Shown here: one piece after another, positions 11,386-20,456 of the stretch
Numbering within the stretch: position 1 is the stretch's first letter
Layout of the letters: each line of letters begins with the position of its first letter
IMG/VR virus record: IMGVR_UViG_3300025138_000494
Coordinates: 1 to 20,456 of that record
Direction: 5' to 3' (one strand)
Length of the DNA stretch: 20,456 nucleotides
Source: a virus
Translations under genes and position numbers: made by a program
Notes under the pieces: generated by a model
Told to the model about the DNA's origin: nothing
Seen by the model: the letters and a program-made list of their open reading frames with translations, nothing else
Database searches by the model: none

Positions 11386-11540
11386 AGGCACTAGCGGGCA
11401 TTAGTAATGTGTGCCTAATCAAACGCTTTCGTAAGTCCTTGGGTACTGCCTTTGTCTTTCTAGTGTACTGTCTCGCCAGTCAGCAGCTTTCTACATCCCG
11501 ATTGCAACTTCACCTGTAACAAATTACTTGTGTTTGATGT

Positions 11541-11569
11541 TTGTATTTGAGAGTATAGTACCATATAAT
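11541..11569 (+). promoter_or_regulatory. candidate late promoter for terL
   Basis: TTGTAT (11541-11546) and TATAAT (11564-11569) are separated by 17 bp. The -10 box is perfect and the -35 box weak. It lies between the arms of an 8-bp inverted repeat, GATGTTTG (11536-11543) and CAAACATC (11580-11587), which might be an operator or leader stem. The site is 36 nt before the terL ATG. Confidence 0.45.
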
Positions 11570-11604
11570 TAGCACTACGCAAACATCTACAGAAAGTTAG
11601 TTAA

Positions 11605-13515
11605 ATGAGTCAAAATGTTGTATGTATAGCTCAAAGCTGTAGGAAGCGATTAAGTGGAAAACAAAGGAAATTTTGTTCACCCACCTGTCAGAAGCGACAG
11701 TTCGCAGCCGACAAACGACATAATGATAAAGTTGATAAACCTATCAACAGGAAACTAAAATCTGACGATGGCGACTACGCTAGTGTTAGACGAGGCCAGT
11801 ATTACCGAGCTTTCGTAAGTGAAGGATACGCTGAGTTACTAGCTAATGGAGACATTAGTGTAGCTGAGGTATCTTTACTCCTTGAGACTAGCTCGGCTAC
11901 CGTCTCTAGAATGGCAGCTGCCTACAAAATTGACACCAGGAACTCCGTCGCTGCTCTTGATTGGGAAATATCAGAAGAAGCACAAAAGAGTTTAGAGAAT
12001 TTTTCTAGCTTCCGCGACAAATATTTTCGTACGGAGCTGGGTAAGAGGTATGAAACAGCAACCTTCCATAAGAACTGGATAAACAATATTATAGATTCTA
12101 TAGAGAATGGTAAAGAATTACTTATCTTAAGCCCCCCAAGACATGGAAAGACAGAACTGTTAATACATTTTGCTGTGTACCAGATATGCAAGAATCCAAA
12201 CCTACGTATTATGTGGGTAGGTGGAAACGAAGATATAGCTAAGAATGCCCTTAGCGCAGTCCTAGACGTACTTGACACGAACGAAGAACTCAGAGAGGCA
12301 TACTGTCCTCCAGGTACATCTTTTAAACCAGACAACCGTTCTGGTAAGAACTGGTCACAGAATCAATTTACTGTAGGTACAAGAACTGTAGCTGGTATTA
12401 AATCACCAACTATGGTTGCTGTAGGTAAAGGTGGAAAGATATTATCTCGTGACTGTGACTTAATAATTGCTGATGACATTGAAGACCACCAAACTACTAT
12501 GCAAGCAGGTGCAAGAGAATCTACAAGACAATGGTGGACAACAACACTATCTAGTCGTAAAGAAGAACATACAGCTGTTGTTGTAATAGGTTCAAGACAA
12601 CATCCTGATGATTTATATAATCATCTTTTAGAGTCAGATAACTTTACTTCTATAGTTGAGTCAGCACATAAATTAGAATGTGAATTACCAGAACATACAA
12701 GTGAAGTACATAATGATTGTATGCTATGGTCTTCTAAACGTTCACACAAATGGTTAATGTCTAGATTACATTCTGCTGAGTCAACAGGTGGTAGGCAGAT
12801 ATTCGAAATGGTTTATTACAATCAAACATACATTGAAGGTACACAAATATTTACTATGAACATAGTTGACCAATGCATGCGACCAGATTTAGTTATGGGA
12901 CAACACTATAGAAATTTACATTTAGTAGCTGGACTTGACCCTGCCTCAGCAGGATTCCAAGCATCTGTACTTTGGGGTATAGATGCATATAGAGGAGAAT
13001 TATTTTTAGTAGATTTAGAAAATAGACAAGGGGGCGGAGTAAGGGCTGCACTTGACCAAATGGCAGACTGGCTACACAAGTATGATTGTCGTCAATGGAT
13101 AGTAGAAGAAAACGGTTTCCAAACTGCTATACGTCAAGATGATAAGATAAAAGAATTTACACTACGTAGTGGTATTCAACTACAAGGACATTTAACAGGT
13201 AAAAATAAACATGACCCTTTGTATGGTGTAGGTGCAATGGCAGATTTGTTTGAAAATAGAAAAATACATTTACCTACAGGTGATGCAGAAAGTAGTGCTA
13301 AAATACAAAAATATAGACAACAGTTGTTATACTTCGATGGTAAACCTGTTTCAAAGCGAAACAAGGAAAAAACTGATATAGTTATGGCAAGCTGGTTTCC
13401 AATGAAAGTATTTAGACGTATGCAAAAAGAACGCTTAGCTGACGTAGGAACAGATTACGAACCAAGTTATGGAGATTTTAAATTAACTAATATGAATGAT
13501 GCACCATGGGGATAG
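11605..13515 (+). CDS. terL: terminase large subunit with N-terminal zinc-finger/HTH extension
   Basis: A 636-residue DNA-packaging motor. ATPase: Walker A SPPRHGKTE (176-184), Walker B LIIADDIED (286-294). RNase H-like nuclease: GLDPASAG (443-450), VEENG (500-504) and KTDIVMA (589-595) provide the acidic residues D445, E501 and D591. The first 130 residues are unusual: C7, C12, C24 and C28 fit a zinc finger (FCSPTC), followed by a likely HTH, ISVAEVSLLLETSSATVSRM (84-103). No separate small terminase gene lies upstream, so this part may do the DNA-recognition job. Only a weak AGAAAG precedes the ATG. The 5' third is clearly richer in GC than the rest. It overlaps the portal gene by 10 nt. 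Confidence 0.92.
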   Translation: MSQNVVCIAQSCRKRLSGKQRKFCSPTCQKRQFAADKRHNDKVDKPINRKLKSDDGDYASVRRGQYYRAFVSEGYAELLANGDISVAEVSLLLETSSATVSRMAAAYKIDTRNSVAALDWEISEEAQKSLENFSSFRDKYFRTELGKRYETATFHKNWINNIIDSIENGKELLILSPPRHGKTELLIHFAVYQICKNPNLRIMWVGGNEDIAKNALSAVLDVLDTNEELREAYCPPGTSFKPDNRSGKNWSQNQFTVGTRTVAGIKSPTMVAVGKGGKILSRDCDLIIADDIEDHQTTMQAGARESTRQWWTTTLSSRKEEHTAVVVIGSRQHPDDLYNHLLESDNFTSIVESAHKLECELPEHTSEVHNDCMLWSSKRSHKWLMSRLHSAESTGGRQIFEMVYYNQTYIEGTQIFTMNIVDQCMRPDLVMGQHYRNLHLVAGLDPASAGFQASVLWGIDAYRGELFLVDLENRQGGGVRAALDQMADWLHKYDCRQWIVEENGFQTAIRQDDKIKEFTLRSGIQLQGHLTGKNKHDPLYGVGAMADLFENRKIHLPTGDAESSAKIQKYRQQLLYFDGKPVSKRNKEKTDIVMASWFPMKVFRRMQKERLADVGTDYEPSYGDFKLTNMNDAPWG

Positions 13516-15293
13516 AAAACTTAGACCTTAAAACATACAATGAAATTATTGAAAGCGCTTCTGAGTTAGTCGGTGGACAAGCAGTTCAAGAACGACAAGT
13601 AAGTAAAGGTCGTATTAAAGCTATTTTAAATGGTGGTAGTGAAGGCATGAGGTCTTTACTAGGTAATTCAATGGAAGCAGAAGATGCAGATTTATTACCA
13701 GCACCTAACTTATTACAATCAGGTATTGATAGATTAGCTCAAAAAATATCTGGTGTACCACAAGTACGTGTAGATATACTTAATGGTAATGAATCAGAGA
13801 GAGCTAAATTTCAAGCAGAAAAACTAGAACGAATAGTAACATCTTATGATGCAACACAGAATCTAACAGGACAGTTAGCACAAGCATCTAGATGGTTACC
13901 AGGTTATGGTTATTGTGCTTGGGTTATATCAACTAAAGTAGATAGCAATGGATTTGTATATCCAAGTGCTGAACTACGTGACCCTTATGATACATTTCCA
14001 GGAAACTTTGGACCTGACCAACAACCAAGAGAACTAGCAGTTCTTAGACGTGTGCCAAGATATAAACTTGCACAAATTTATCCAGAGTTTAAAGATGAAA
14101 TTATGCGTCAAGATGACGATGAAACAGGAGATGATTACACACCAGTTGCTACAGAGTTTATGAGTTACAATACAAACAACTCACAGGACTGGGAAGATAA
14201 TACACGAGCTGGATTAAGAATAATAGAATACTATGACCAAGGTGGTACATACATAGTATTTCCTGAACGTAAATTAATTTTAGATTTTATACCAAACGTT
14301 CTTTCTACTCCACCGTTTGTATTTATGAAACGTATTTCTTTCGACCAACTTAAAGGACAATATGACCATGTCATAGGTCTAATGGGAATGATGGCAAAAA
14401 TAAACATTATGTCTGCTATCGCTATGGAAGATGCAGTATTTACAGAAACAAACATTTCTGGTGAACTAGAGTCTGGACAATATAGAAAAGGTAGATTTGC
14501 CGTTAACTATTTGTCACCAGGTACACAGGTCAGCAAACCACAAAATAACATGCCATATCAATTGTTCCAACAAGTGGATAGATTAGAAAGACAATTGAGG
14601 CTTGTAGGTGGTTATCCTGTTACAGATGACGCACAGTCACCAAACTCGTTTGTAACAGGTGCTGGTTTACAAGAACTTAATGGCGCTATGTCATTAATGA
14701 TTAACGAGTACAGAGAAATTATTAAAAACGCAATTGTTGAAATGGATGCTAAAAGATTAGAAATGGACGTAGTCCTAGCATACACAACAGGTGTGACAAA
14801 AAAACCTATGATAGGTTACATTAATGGTTCTGCTTTTTCTGAAAACTATCAACCATTAAAAGATATTGGTGGAGATTTAAGAACTAGACGTATCTATGGA
14901 GTTATGGCTGGATTTGATGAGCCACAAAAAATAGTTACTGGACTGCAATTATTACAAGCTGGTGTTATAGACACAGAAACATTGCAAGATAACATCGATG
15001 GTTTAGAAAATATACAAAAAGTACAAGAACGTATTAGAAAAAATAAAGCAGAAAGTGTTTTGTTTGATTCAATATTATCTAGGTCAGCACAAGGTGACCC
15101 ACAAGCAACAATGGCAGCTATAGCAATCTACGAGCAACCAAATGCTATAACTGATATTATGAAACAATTTTACACTCCTGAAGAACCTGGTATGACACCA
15201 GAGCAGGAAGCAATGATTCAACAACAAATGATGGGTGGTCAGGGCTTGCCACCACAAGCCCCTCCATCCATAGCAGAAGTTCTTGGTGGATAA
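13506..15293 (+). CDS. portal protein
   Basis: A 595-residue protein of typical portal length following terL. Features that fit are an N-terminal region with LLPAPNLLQSGIDRLAQKISG, a WLPGYGYCAWVI strand-rich core, RDPYDTFPGNFGPDQQPRELAVLRRVPR, a long central helical part around residues 290-420 (RISFDQLKGQYDHVIGLMGMM, then VDRLERQLRLVGGYP) and a Gln/Pro/Met-rich tail. The portal forms the dodecameric channel at one capsid vertex, through which terminase pumps DNA. The ATG lies inside the end of terL without its own clear ribosome-binding site, so translation is probably coupled. Identification rests on position, length and general portal-like sequence. Confidence 0.85.
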   Translation: MGIENLDLKTYNEIIESASELVGGQAVQERQVSKGRIKAILNGGSEGMRSLLGNSMEAEDADLLPAPNLLQSGIDRLAQKISGVPQVRVDILNGNESERAKFQAEKLERIVTSYDATQNLTGQLAQASRWLPGYGYCAWVISTKVDSNGFVYPSAELRDPYDTFPGNFGPDQQPRELAVLRRVPRYKLAQIYPEFKDEIMRQDDDETGDDYTPVATEFMSYNTNNSQDWEDNTRAGLRIIEYYDQGGTYIVFPERKLILDFIPNVLSTPPFVFMKRISFDQLKGQYDHVIGLMGMMAKINIMSAIAMEDAVFTETNISGELESGQYRKGRFAVNYLSPGTQVSKPQNNMPYQLFQQVDRLERQLRLVGGYPVTDDAQSPNSFVTGAGLQELNGAMSLMINEYREIIKNAIVEMDAKRLEMDVVLAYTTGVTKKPMIGYINGSAFSENYQPLKDIGGDLRTRRIYGVMAGFDEPQKIVTGLQLLQAGVIDTETLQDNIDGLENIQKVQERIRKNKAESVLFDSILSRSAQGDPQATMAAIAIYEQPNAITDIMKQFYTPEEPGMTPEQEAMIQQQMMGGQGLPPQAPPSIAEVLGG

Positions 15294-15451
15294 TGGAAGA
15301 ATATGTAGAAAACGAGTTTTGGGATATGGTGTACAACGAATATGGTGTAGAAGATGAATTTGATGTACTATCTGAAGATGTACAAAACATTATATATCCA
15401 GCAGAAGGTATTATTATTTTTATAACTAAGGATTTTTATGGCAAAAAGTAG
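15293..15451 (+). CDS. small acidic protein, 52 aa
   Basis: Frame from ATG at 15293 (TAATG overlap with the portal stop, GGTGGA just upstream) to TAG, overlapping the next gene by 14 nt. It is rich in Glu/Asp and aromatic residues (MEEYVENEFWDMVYNEYGVEDEFD) and ends with a hydrophobic EGIIIFIT segment. The coupling on the left and the absence of any other frame in the gap make it likely. Function unknown. Confidence 0.6.
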   Translation: MEEYVENEFWDMVYNEYGVEDEFDVLSEDVQNIIYPAEGIIIFITKDFYGKK

Positions 15452-15860
15452 ACGTGGAGGATATAAGCAACCTACTGCTAATACAAGTAATGCTGTTTCT
15501 GGTCCTGGTGCATTAAGTCAAAGAACAGACGGAAATGCTTCTGCACCTGTTGCTGCTCCTGGTGGAGATTACGGCAGTAGACAAAAAATAGAAAACGAAG
15601 TAGCTGCAACTGGTGGATTGCCTAGAGTTCAAAATTTACCAAATAGACAAATGCCTAATCTAAATGTAGCTAGACCTACTGAAAGAATAAATGAGTCACC
15701 TATTGAAGGTACAGCAATGAATGGTGGTTTAGGTATTACACAAGAAATTAAAACACAAGTAGATATATTACTAGATGTACTAGAACCCAAAAGTTCTAAC
15801 CCTGCGTTAATAGCACAATTAAGAAATACTAGAAATACACAAAAACCTACAGCTTTGTAA
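15438..15860 (+). CDS. disordered virion-associated protein, MAKSRRGGY/SGPGALSQRTDG type
   Basis: A 140-residue protein with a basic start (MAKSRRGGYKQP) and a long Ala/Gly/Pro/Asn-rich low-complexity part containing SGPGALSQRTDG (21-32). One likely helix follows near the end (GLGITQEIKTQVDILLDVLE). No membrane segment or Cys. Proteins of this look often follow the portal in phages of Actinobacteria. They may be head-assembly or scaffold-like, but I know of no assigned function. AAGGAT stands 8 nt before the ATG, and the stop overlaps the next start (TAATG). Confidence 0.7.
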   Translation: MAKSRRGGYKQPTANTSNAVSGPGALSQRTDGNASAPVAAPGGDYGSRQKIENEVAATGGLPRVQNLPNRQMPNLNVARPTERINESPIEGTAMNGGLGITQEIKTQVDILLDVLEPKSSNPALIAQLRNTRNTQKPTAL

Positions 15861-18800
15861 TGAGTAATAATTACTTAGACCAAAAAAATCTAGCAAGATT
15901 AGCTGAGATTAACAAAACTCAAACAAAACAAATGGAACAATTTTTGTCCATGAATCCTAATTTTCAAAATAGATTTGAAGCAATTAATAATATGTACAGT
16001 AATTTACCTTTAGATATTGTTATTGATTTATCTATGTTTAGTGAACAAGAACTGCCAGTTGAATCAGAATCTATTGTTGCATTAAATAATACAATTATAG
16101 AAGAACAAGCAATACAAGCAGCTAATGATTATCAACAGTCCAAAGACGATTATAGAGATAAAGATTACGCAGATAACATGACAATGAATTATTTAGATGT
16201 GTTATCTTTTGGCGCAGTGTCATCATCATTGTATTGGGCGCAAAGAATAAGAACTGGTTTTAATAAGGATAATTATAATACTGAAGGTGGAATTATAGAC
16301 ACTCCTATAGGAGCTATTGATGTAACACCATCAGCACCTAACTTTGGTAAAACACAAACTGTTGTTTTATTAGCTGAAACTTTTAATGCAGCTTCAGAAT
16401 TATTTGTTAAATACTCTCCTAGTTTTAGAAGTTCTATACAAAAACCTACTTTACGTAGAGATGAAGAAGGTAAAGCACGTGGAGAATTTGGTGTTGAAGT
16501 TGTACCTGGAAGTAAAGAATTTGAAGATTTAACTTTTATTGAAAAAAATGCTATGGCAATACCAGGAGTTAATTTATTAGTACCAGGTAACAGAGCATTA
16601 TTTAACGGACGTGTTTTAGCATATGCACAACAAATGAATGCTTTAGACAGATTTATGGAATCTGGTAAAACTAGAGAATTTGCACAACAGTATGTTCCTA
16701 TTGACTTTGCTAAATCTAAAATAAGTGATTTAGGTGTTGAAGGTAATTGGAAAGAAGAAACAAAACAGTGGGTGCGTTATGCAAAAGAAGGTCGTAAAGA
16801 GGGTGGTAGACCAGCTATAGCTCAAATTATGGAAGAAATATATAAGGGAAAACCTGTTAATTACAATAGAGATAATTTAATGGTTGCTGAATCTTTATTT
16901 GCTGAAGATAGTCCTGTAGTACAAGATATGGTAAACAAAGGTTATTCTTTTGAATTTTCTTCTAGAATGTTTTATGAAGATGTAGGTAAACCAATTTATG
17001 GAAACGATGTAGCCGAAATTCCATGGACAGCTATACAAACACCAAATGAAATTGAAGCGTTTGCAGGTAGACAATTTATATATACACCTGAAGCTGCAGA
17101 ACAATACGAACAAACTCGTGTTAGAAATAACAACGAATTGTTTGGAGTAAAAATTCCTTACTCATCAGGAAGATATCAAGCTTCATTACTGTATGATGTT
17201 GGTTCTTCAGAATACAATCAATTATCTGGATATATAGACGGTGCTGAAAGAATAATACCTGAATTAGTATTACAAAAAGGTTTTTCTTTTGCAAGAAAAC
17301 TTAAAAATTTAAGAAGTGATGTTAACGCTTTATCACGTATTGATGACGCTTCTTTATGGAGTCAAGATAAAAAAGTTTCAATGATACAAGATTTTGTTAA
17401 AAAAGAAAAAGTAAATCCTATTACAAACGCTCCTATTGAAAATGTTGATGAATTTTTACAAACATTTGATTACAAAACAAATCTACGAAAATTTACACCA
17501 GAAATAAAAACAGATTTAAAAGATGTTAAAAGACAATCTGCAAAATACTTTAAAGATTATGGATTATTTGGAGGTAGAGCGCCAGGGTTTTTAACAACTA
17601 CTGGACCTAAGATTGTTAACAGATTAAATAAAAATGGAAACTTATCTAAATATGCAGCAGAAACTAGCGAATATAAAATAGCTACTGATGCATTTTTAGG
17701 TAAATTTCCAGAAGCAGTACAAAAAGAAATTGTACGTATTAATAATGTAGACGAAATGTCTAAATTGTTTAACAAGATTTATAGTGACGCTGGTTTAACT
17801 TTACCAAAAATGTCTGACCCATTTAAACAAATGTCTAGTCCAGTAAAAGGTTCTAACTATTTAAGTACAGGAATTAATGCAGTTACAAGTAAAAATGTAA
17901 GTGTTCCTTCTTTTGGTAGTCTTATGGGTAGAACTGCTAACAAAGGTTTACAAATTGCAGATAACGCAGTAAGAAAACCTGGTGCTGTTTATCGTTCTTT
18001 AAGACAACCACAAATAACTATGCAGTTAACAGATATTAATAAAACGTTAGGTAAACAAGAATTTGCTAGATGGACTAAAACAGGACAACAAAGTCTTAGC
18101 AGAAACATGGGATTCTTTCACGAATTTACAGATGGTATGAGTCCATATTGGAAAAAATGGTTTTCTATACAACCTAGTGGTAATTTATCTTATTCTAATA
18201 GAAGTAAAGCATACACAACATTAGTAAGACATTTAGCAAACATTGGTTATGGAGACAAACAAGCTTCAGAAGTTATTAGAGAATTTCATAATATTAAAAA
18301 ATGGAATGTACAAACTGTTAATGCTTTTGCAAGTAAGTTACGTCAACAAGACGTATTATACGTAACAGGTCGTAAAGGTACTGAAAGGTCTAAAATATTA
18401 CAAAGAAGAATTGATGATATGTTTTCTGACGAAGGTCGTGTTAAAAATTATCTTATAGACCCAACAGGACGACAAATAGATACACAATGGTCAGGTAGAA
18501 GTATAAGCGAAGAAGGAATTGTAAACTTTCATCCAACTATATCTAAAATGGCAGAAGCAGCAGATGCAGGTGCATCGTTATTAAACAACCGTGCTATACA
18601 AAGAACCTTAGGTAAATTTTTTACAGATATGCCTGATGCTTTTATAAATAGTCAAGCAGATTTTGTAACCCCAGAAGCATTAGCACAAATGATTAAAAAT
18701 ATAAAAGAACAAGGATTTTTTAAAGGACTCAAAATACCTTCTAGAAAAATTGAAGAAGATGTATTTACTTATATGGCTGATTTTTATACAAATCAATTAT

Positions 18801-20456
18801 TTAAACCTAAAGCTATTTTAAAACCTTCTTTAACACAAAGAGTTTTACTTGAAGAACAACTTGGTTTTTTGGTACATCCTGATTTAGATTCTGTATTTAG
18901 TCATCCAATTGATTTTATGAACTGGATTTATAGTTATGGACAATTACCTAAAAGAGCGCCTTTAAGAAAATTAATGGAACAAATTGTTGAATCGGGTGAA
19001 GATGTTAATGAAATAACTATGGGCGTTTTATATAGAGATGCTTTACAAATAAACTTTGCTAAAAATGGATTTAATACAAGTAATATGATAGATAAAAATA
19101 GTATTAACTATGTTCCAATAAGTGCAGATAATCCTAAAGTTTTAGGAGGATACGTATTTGAACATCTTAAATTAAGAAATACTCCTATGAGTCGTGTCGT
19201 TGCTCGTTTAGGTTGGACTGATGAATTAATGGAATGGGCAGATTCTCCAACAGGGCTTATTACTGTTGATGGTATAGAAGTACAGCTTCCTTCTGCACCA
19301 AAATTAATACAAGAATTTATGGATAATTCAGGAGATACTTACGGAGATTTACGTAATAGAGATAAATTGATGGATTATTTATCACAACTTGAAGCTGAAA
19401 TAAGATTTAGAACTGGTATGCCTACACAAGAAGGTGTACATTATGGTAAATATTTATCTGGTCCAAAAGAAGGAACTGATTGGTTTGATAACTCTTTTGC
19501 ATATACTGGTAATGCTACATTAAGAGAATCTATTTGGACAGGTGTAATTAAATCAGGTGATAAAGAAGTTTCGTTAGCACCTTCTTATGATGATGTTTTT
19601 GCTAATTTTGGTAGTAGAAAACGTAAAAAAATGACTAATGCGTTTAAAGAACAAATTAATCTTGTAGATGAAGCTGGTAATAAATTATACAATTACGGTT
19701 CTGCATTAAGACCAGATACAGATGTAACTTGGAGAAAAGGTGAAGCTTTAGAAAAAATAGATTATATTGTTAATGCACAATTTGAATTTTTATTAACAGA
19801 ACCATTAGCAAGATTGCATAGAGCGCCTATATTTAAACAATACAGATGGTTAAGATTAACAAGTCATTTTGATACATTTACACCTGCAGTACAAGCAGAA
19901 TTTATAAAAGAAGCAGTCACAGCTAAAATACCACAAAAAATTATTAGCCAACTTAAAGGTATTAAAAAAATTAAAAGTGGTGCTAATGATAATTATGAAT
20001 TATGGAGTAAAGAAGCTTCTTCTTATGCCCTAGCAACAATGAAAGAAATTTTGTATGATTCCAGTGAAAGACATAGATTTTCTGAAGTAACAAGAAATAT
20101 ATTCCCATTCCCTGAAATATATTTTGAATTAGGAAAAAGGTGGTCAAAACTTACTATGCAGAATCCATATTTTGTAAGAGAAGCTGGTTTAGTACCAAGA
20201 GTAGCTACATCTATGAATGGTGCATTTATTTATTCTGGTAATGGTGTGTTCCAAAAGAATGAACAAAATGGTGAAACAATGTTTGTTATGCCTGGTAGTA
20301 ACTCATTTAATAATTTTTTATTTGGAGAAGATTCTAACTTTAATTTCGTTATGAAAGGATTTGCTAGTGGTATAAATATGATTGCTAGTCAAGGATTTCC
20401 TAATGTTACTCCTATGGCAGGTATAGGTGCTAAATGGGTATTTAAAAAATTACCAG
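15860..20456 (+). CDS. giant virion-type protein, N-terminal 1,532 residues (runs off the window)
   Basis: An uninterrupted frame of 1,532 codons from the ATG overlapping the previous TAA, still open at the window edge. The start reads MSNNYLDQKNLARLAEI. Near residue 110 is a short hydrophobic stretch (YLDVLSFGAVSSSLYW). Most of the rest is charged, helical and Lys/Asn-rich, with GNAMAIPGVN-like and FPFPEIYFELGKRW (near 1,418-1,431) segments; I noticed no Cys codon. Very large proteins just after the portal in short-tailed-type layouts are commonly internal or ejection proteins that leave the head with the DNA, and some carry enzyme domains. I recognise none here. A tail or capsid-associated role is also possible. 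The true C-terminus is outside the window. Confidence 0.8.
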   Translation, partial: MSNNYLDQKNLARLAEINKTQTKQMEQFLSMNPNFQNRFEAINNMYSNLPLDIVIDLSMFSEQELPVESESIVALNNTIIEEQAIQAANDYQQSKDDYRDKDYADNMTMNYLDVLSFGAVSSSLYWAQRIRTGFNKDNYNTEGGIIDTPIGAIDVTPSAPNFGKTQTVVLLAETFNAASELFVKYSPSFRSSIQKPTLRRDEEGKARGEFGVEVVPGSKEFEDLTFIEKNAMAIPGVNLLVPGNRALFNGRVLAYAQQMNALDRFMESGKTREFAQQYVPIDFAKSKISDLGVEGNWKEETKQWVRYAKEGRKEGGRPAIAQIMEEIYKGKPVNYNRDNLMVAESLFAEDSPVVQDMVNKGYSFEFSSRMFYEDVGKPIYGNDVAEIPWTAIQTPNEIEAFAGRQFIYTPEAAEQYEQTRVRNNNELFGVKIPYSSGRYQASLLYDVGSSEYNQLSGYIDGAERIIPELVLQKGFSFARKLKNLRSDVNALSRIDDASLWSQDKKVSMIQDFVKKEKVNPITNAPIENVDEFLQTFDYKTNLRKFTPEIKTDLKDVKRQSAKYFKDYGLFGGRAPGFLTTTGPKIVNRLNKNGNLSKYAAETSEYKIATDAFLGKFPEAVQKEIVRINNVDEMSKLFNKIYSDAGLTLPKMSDPFKQMSSPVKGSNYLSTGINAVTSKNVSVPSFGSLMGRTANKGLQIADNAVRKPGAVYRSLRQPQITMQLTDINKTLGKQEFARWTKTGQQSLSRNMGFFHEFTDGMSPYWKKWFSIQPSGNLSYSNRSKAYTTLVRHLANIGYGDKQASEVIREFHNIKKWNVQTVNAFASKLRQQDVLYVTGRKGTERSKILQRRIDDMFSDEGRVKNYLIDPTGRQIDTQWSGRSISEEGIVNFHPTISKMAEAADAGASLLNNRAIQRTLGKFFTDMPDAFINSQADFVTPEALAQMIKNIKEQGFFKGLKIPSRKIEEDVFTYMADFYTNQLFKPKAILKPSLTQRVLLEEQLGFLVHPDLDSVFSHPIDFMNWIYSYGQLPKRAPLRKLMEQIVESGEDVNEITMGVLYRDALQINFAKNGFNTSNMIDKNSINYVPISADNPKVLGGYVFEHLKLRNTPMSRVVARLGWTDELMEWADSPTGLITVDGIEVQLPSAPKLIQEFMDNSGDTYGDLRNRDKLMDYLSQLEAEIRFRTGMPTQEGVHYGKYLSGPKEGTDWFDNSFAYTGNATLRESIWTGVIKSGDKEVSLAPSYDDVFANFGSRKRKKMTNAFKEQINLVDEAGNKLYNYGSALRPDTDVTWRKGEALEKIDYIVNAQFEFLLTEPLARLHRAPIFKQYRWLRLTSHFDTFTPAVQAEFIKEAVTAKIPQKIISQLKGIKKIKSGANDNYELWSKEASSYALATMKEILYDSSERHRFSEVTRNIFPFPEIYFELGKRWSKLTMQNPYFVREAGLVPRVATSMNGAFIYSGNGVFQKNEQNGETMFVMPGSNSFNNFLFGEDSNFNFVMKGFASGINMIASQGFPNVTPMAGIGAKWVFKKLP

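Larger units (their letters stand above)
10836..11604. other. 770-bp divergent control region rich in inverted repeats (possible origin and/or structured RNA)
   Basis: No convincing protein frame. In order it contains: the hairpin to 10918; an imperfect palindrome around CATACaaGTATG (10960-10971); a nested stem at 11017-11074; a nested stem at 11117-11194; a three-way junction at about 11195-11293; TTAACCTT/AAGGTTAA (11299-11306 with 11328-11335); an intrinsic terminator (11362-11385); and TAGGCAC/GTGCCTA (11385-11391 with 11411-11417). From 11418 to about 11530 I see little. The two operons diverge from here, so promoters for both must lie inside. The plus-strand TTGACA at 10956-10961 lacks a good -10 box. 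Confidence 0.75.

Overview
The window is about 20.5 kb of a tailed double-stranded DNA bacteriophage genome (Caudoviricetes). The markers are a large terminase, a portal protein, a very large virion-type protein, a cell-wall lytic enzyme, a Rad52-like annealing protein, and tightly packed genes joined by ATGA or TAATG overlaps. Most of the DNA is AT-rich. The host is not shown directly. Small basic proteins beginning MNRA(E/Q)RRA and a protein beginning MAKSRRGGY with an SGPGALSQRTDG stretch remind me of phages of Actinobacteria, so an aquatic low-GC actinobacterial host is a reasonable but unproven guess.

Layout. Positions 1-331 (+) hold the end of a rightward, probably late, operon. It meets a long leftward operon (10835 down to 324) tail to tail, with an 8-nt overlap. 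The leftward block is early/middle in character. From its promoter-proximal end it encodes small zinc-binding, coiled-coil and acidic proteins; a MoxR-type AAA+ ATPase with a VWA/HExxH partner; a helix-turn-helix protein and metallophosphoesterase; a Rad52-like annealing protein with a zinc-ribbon partner; two tandem small basic proteins; a winged-helix-like protein; a lytic transglycosylase; more small proteins including an HTH; a SET-domain protein; and an HNH protein. Positions 10836-11604 are a 770-bp divergent intergenic region. From 11605 rightwards come terL, the portal gene, two small genes and an open giant ORF that runs off the window.

The most unusual signal is RNA structure. At least six leftward genes are preceded by a strong stem-loop placed either on, or directly 5' of, their GAAAGGA ribosome-binding site. 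The arms differ in sequence, so they are not copies of one repeat, but the placement recurs. Two further intergenic regions (5737-6016 and 8690-8868) hold nested or competing stems. The divergent region is almost tiled with inverted repeats, including a gap-free three-way junction at about 11195-11293, four copies of an 11-bp ATATATAGTAT motif, and a plus-strand intrinsic terminator at 11362-11385. The region may encode a structured phage RNA, act as an origin or control region, or both.

Pairings and translations were done by eye. No homology search, folding program or covariation test was run.
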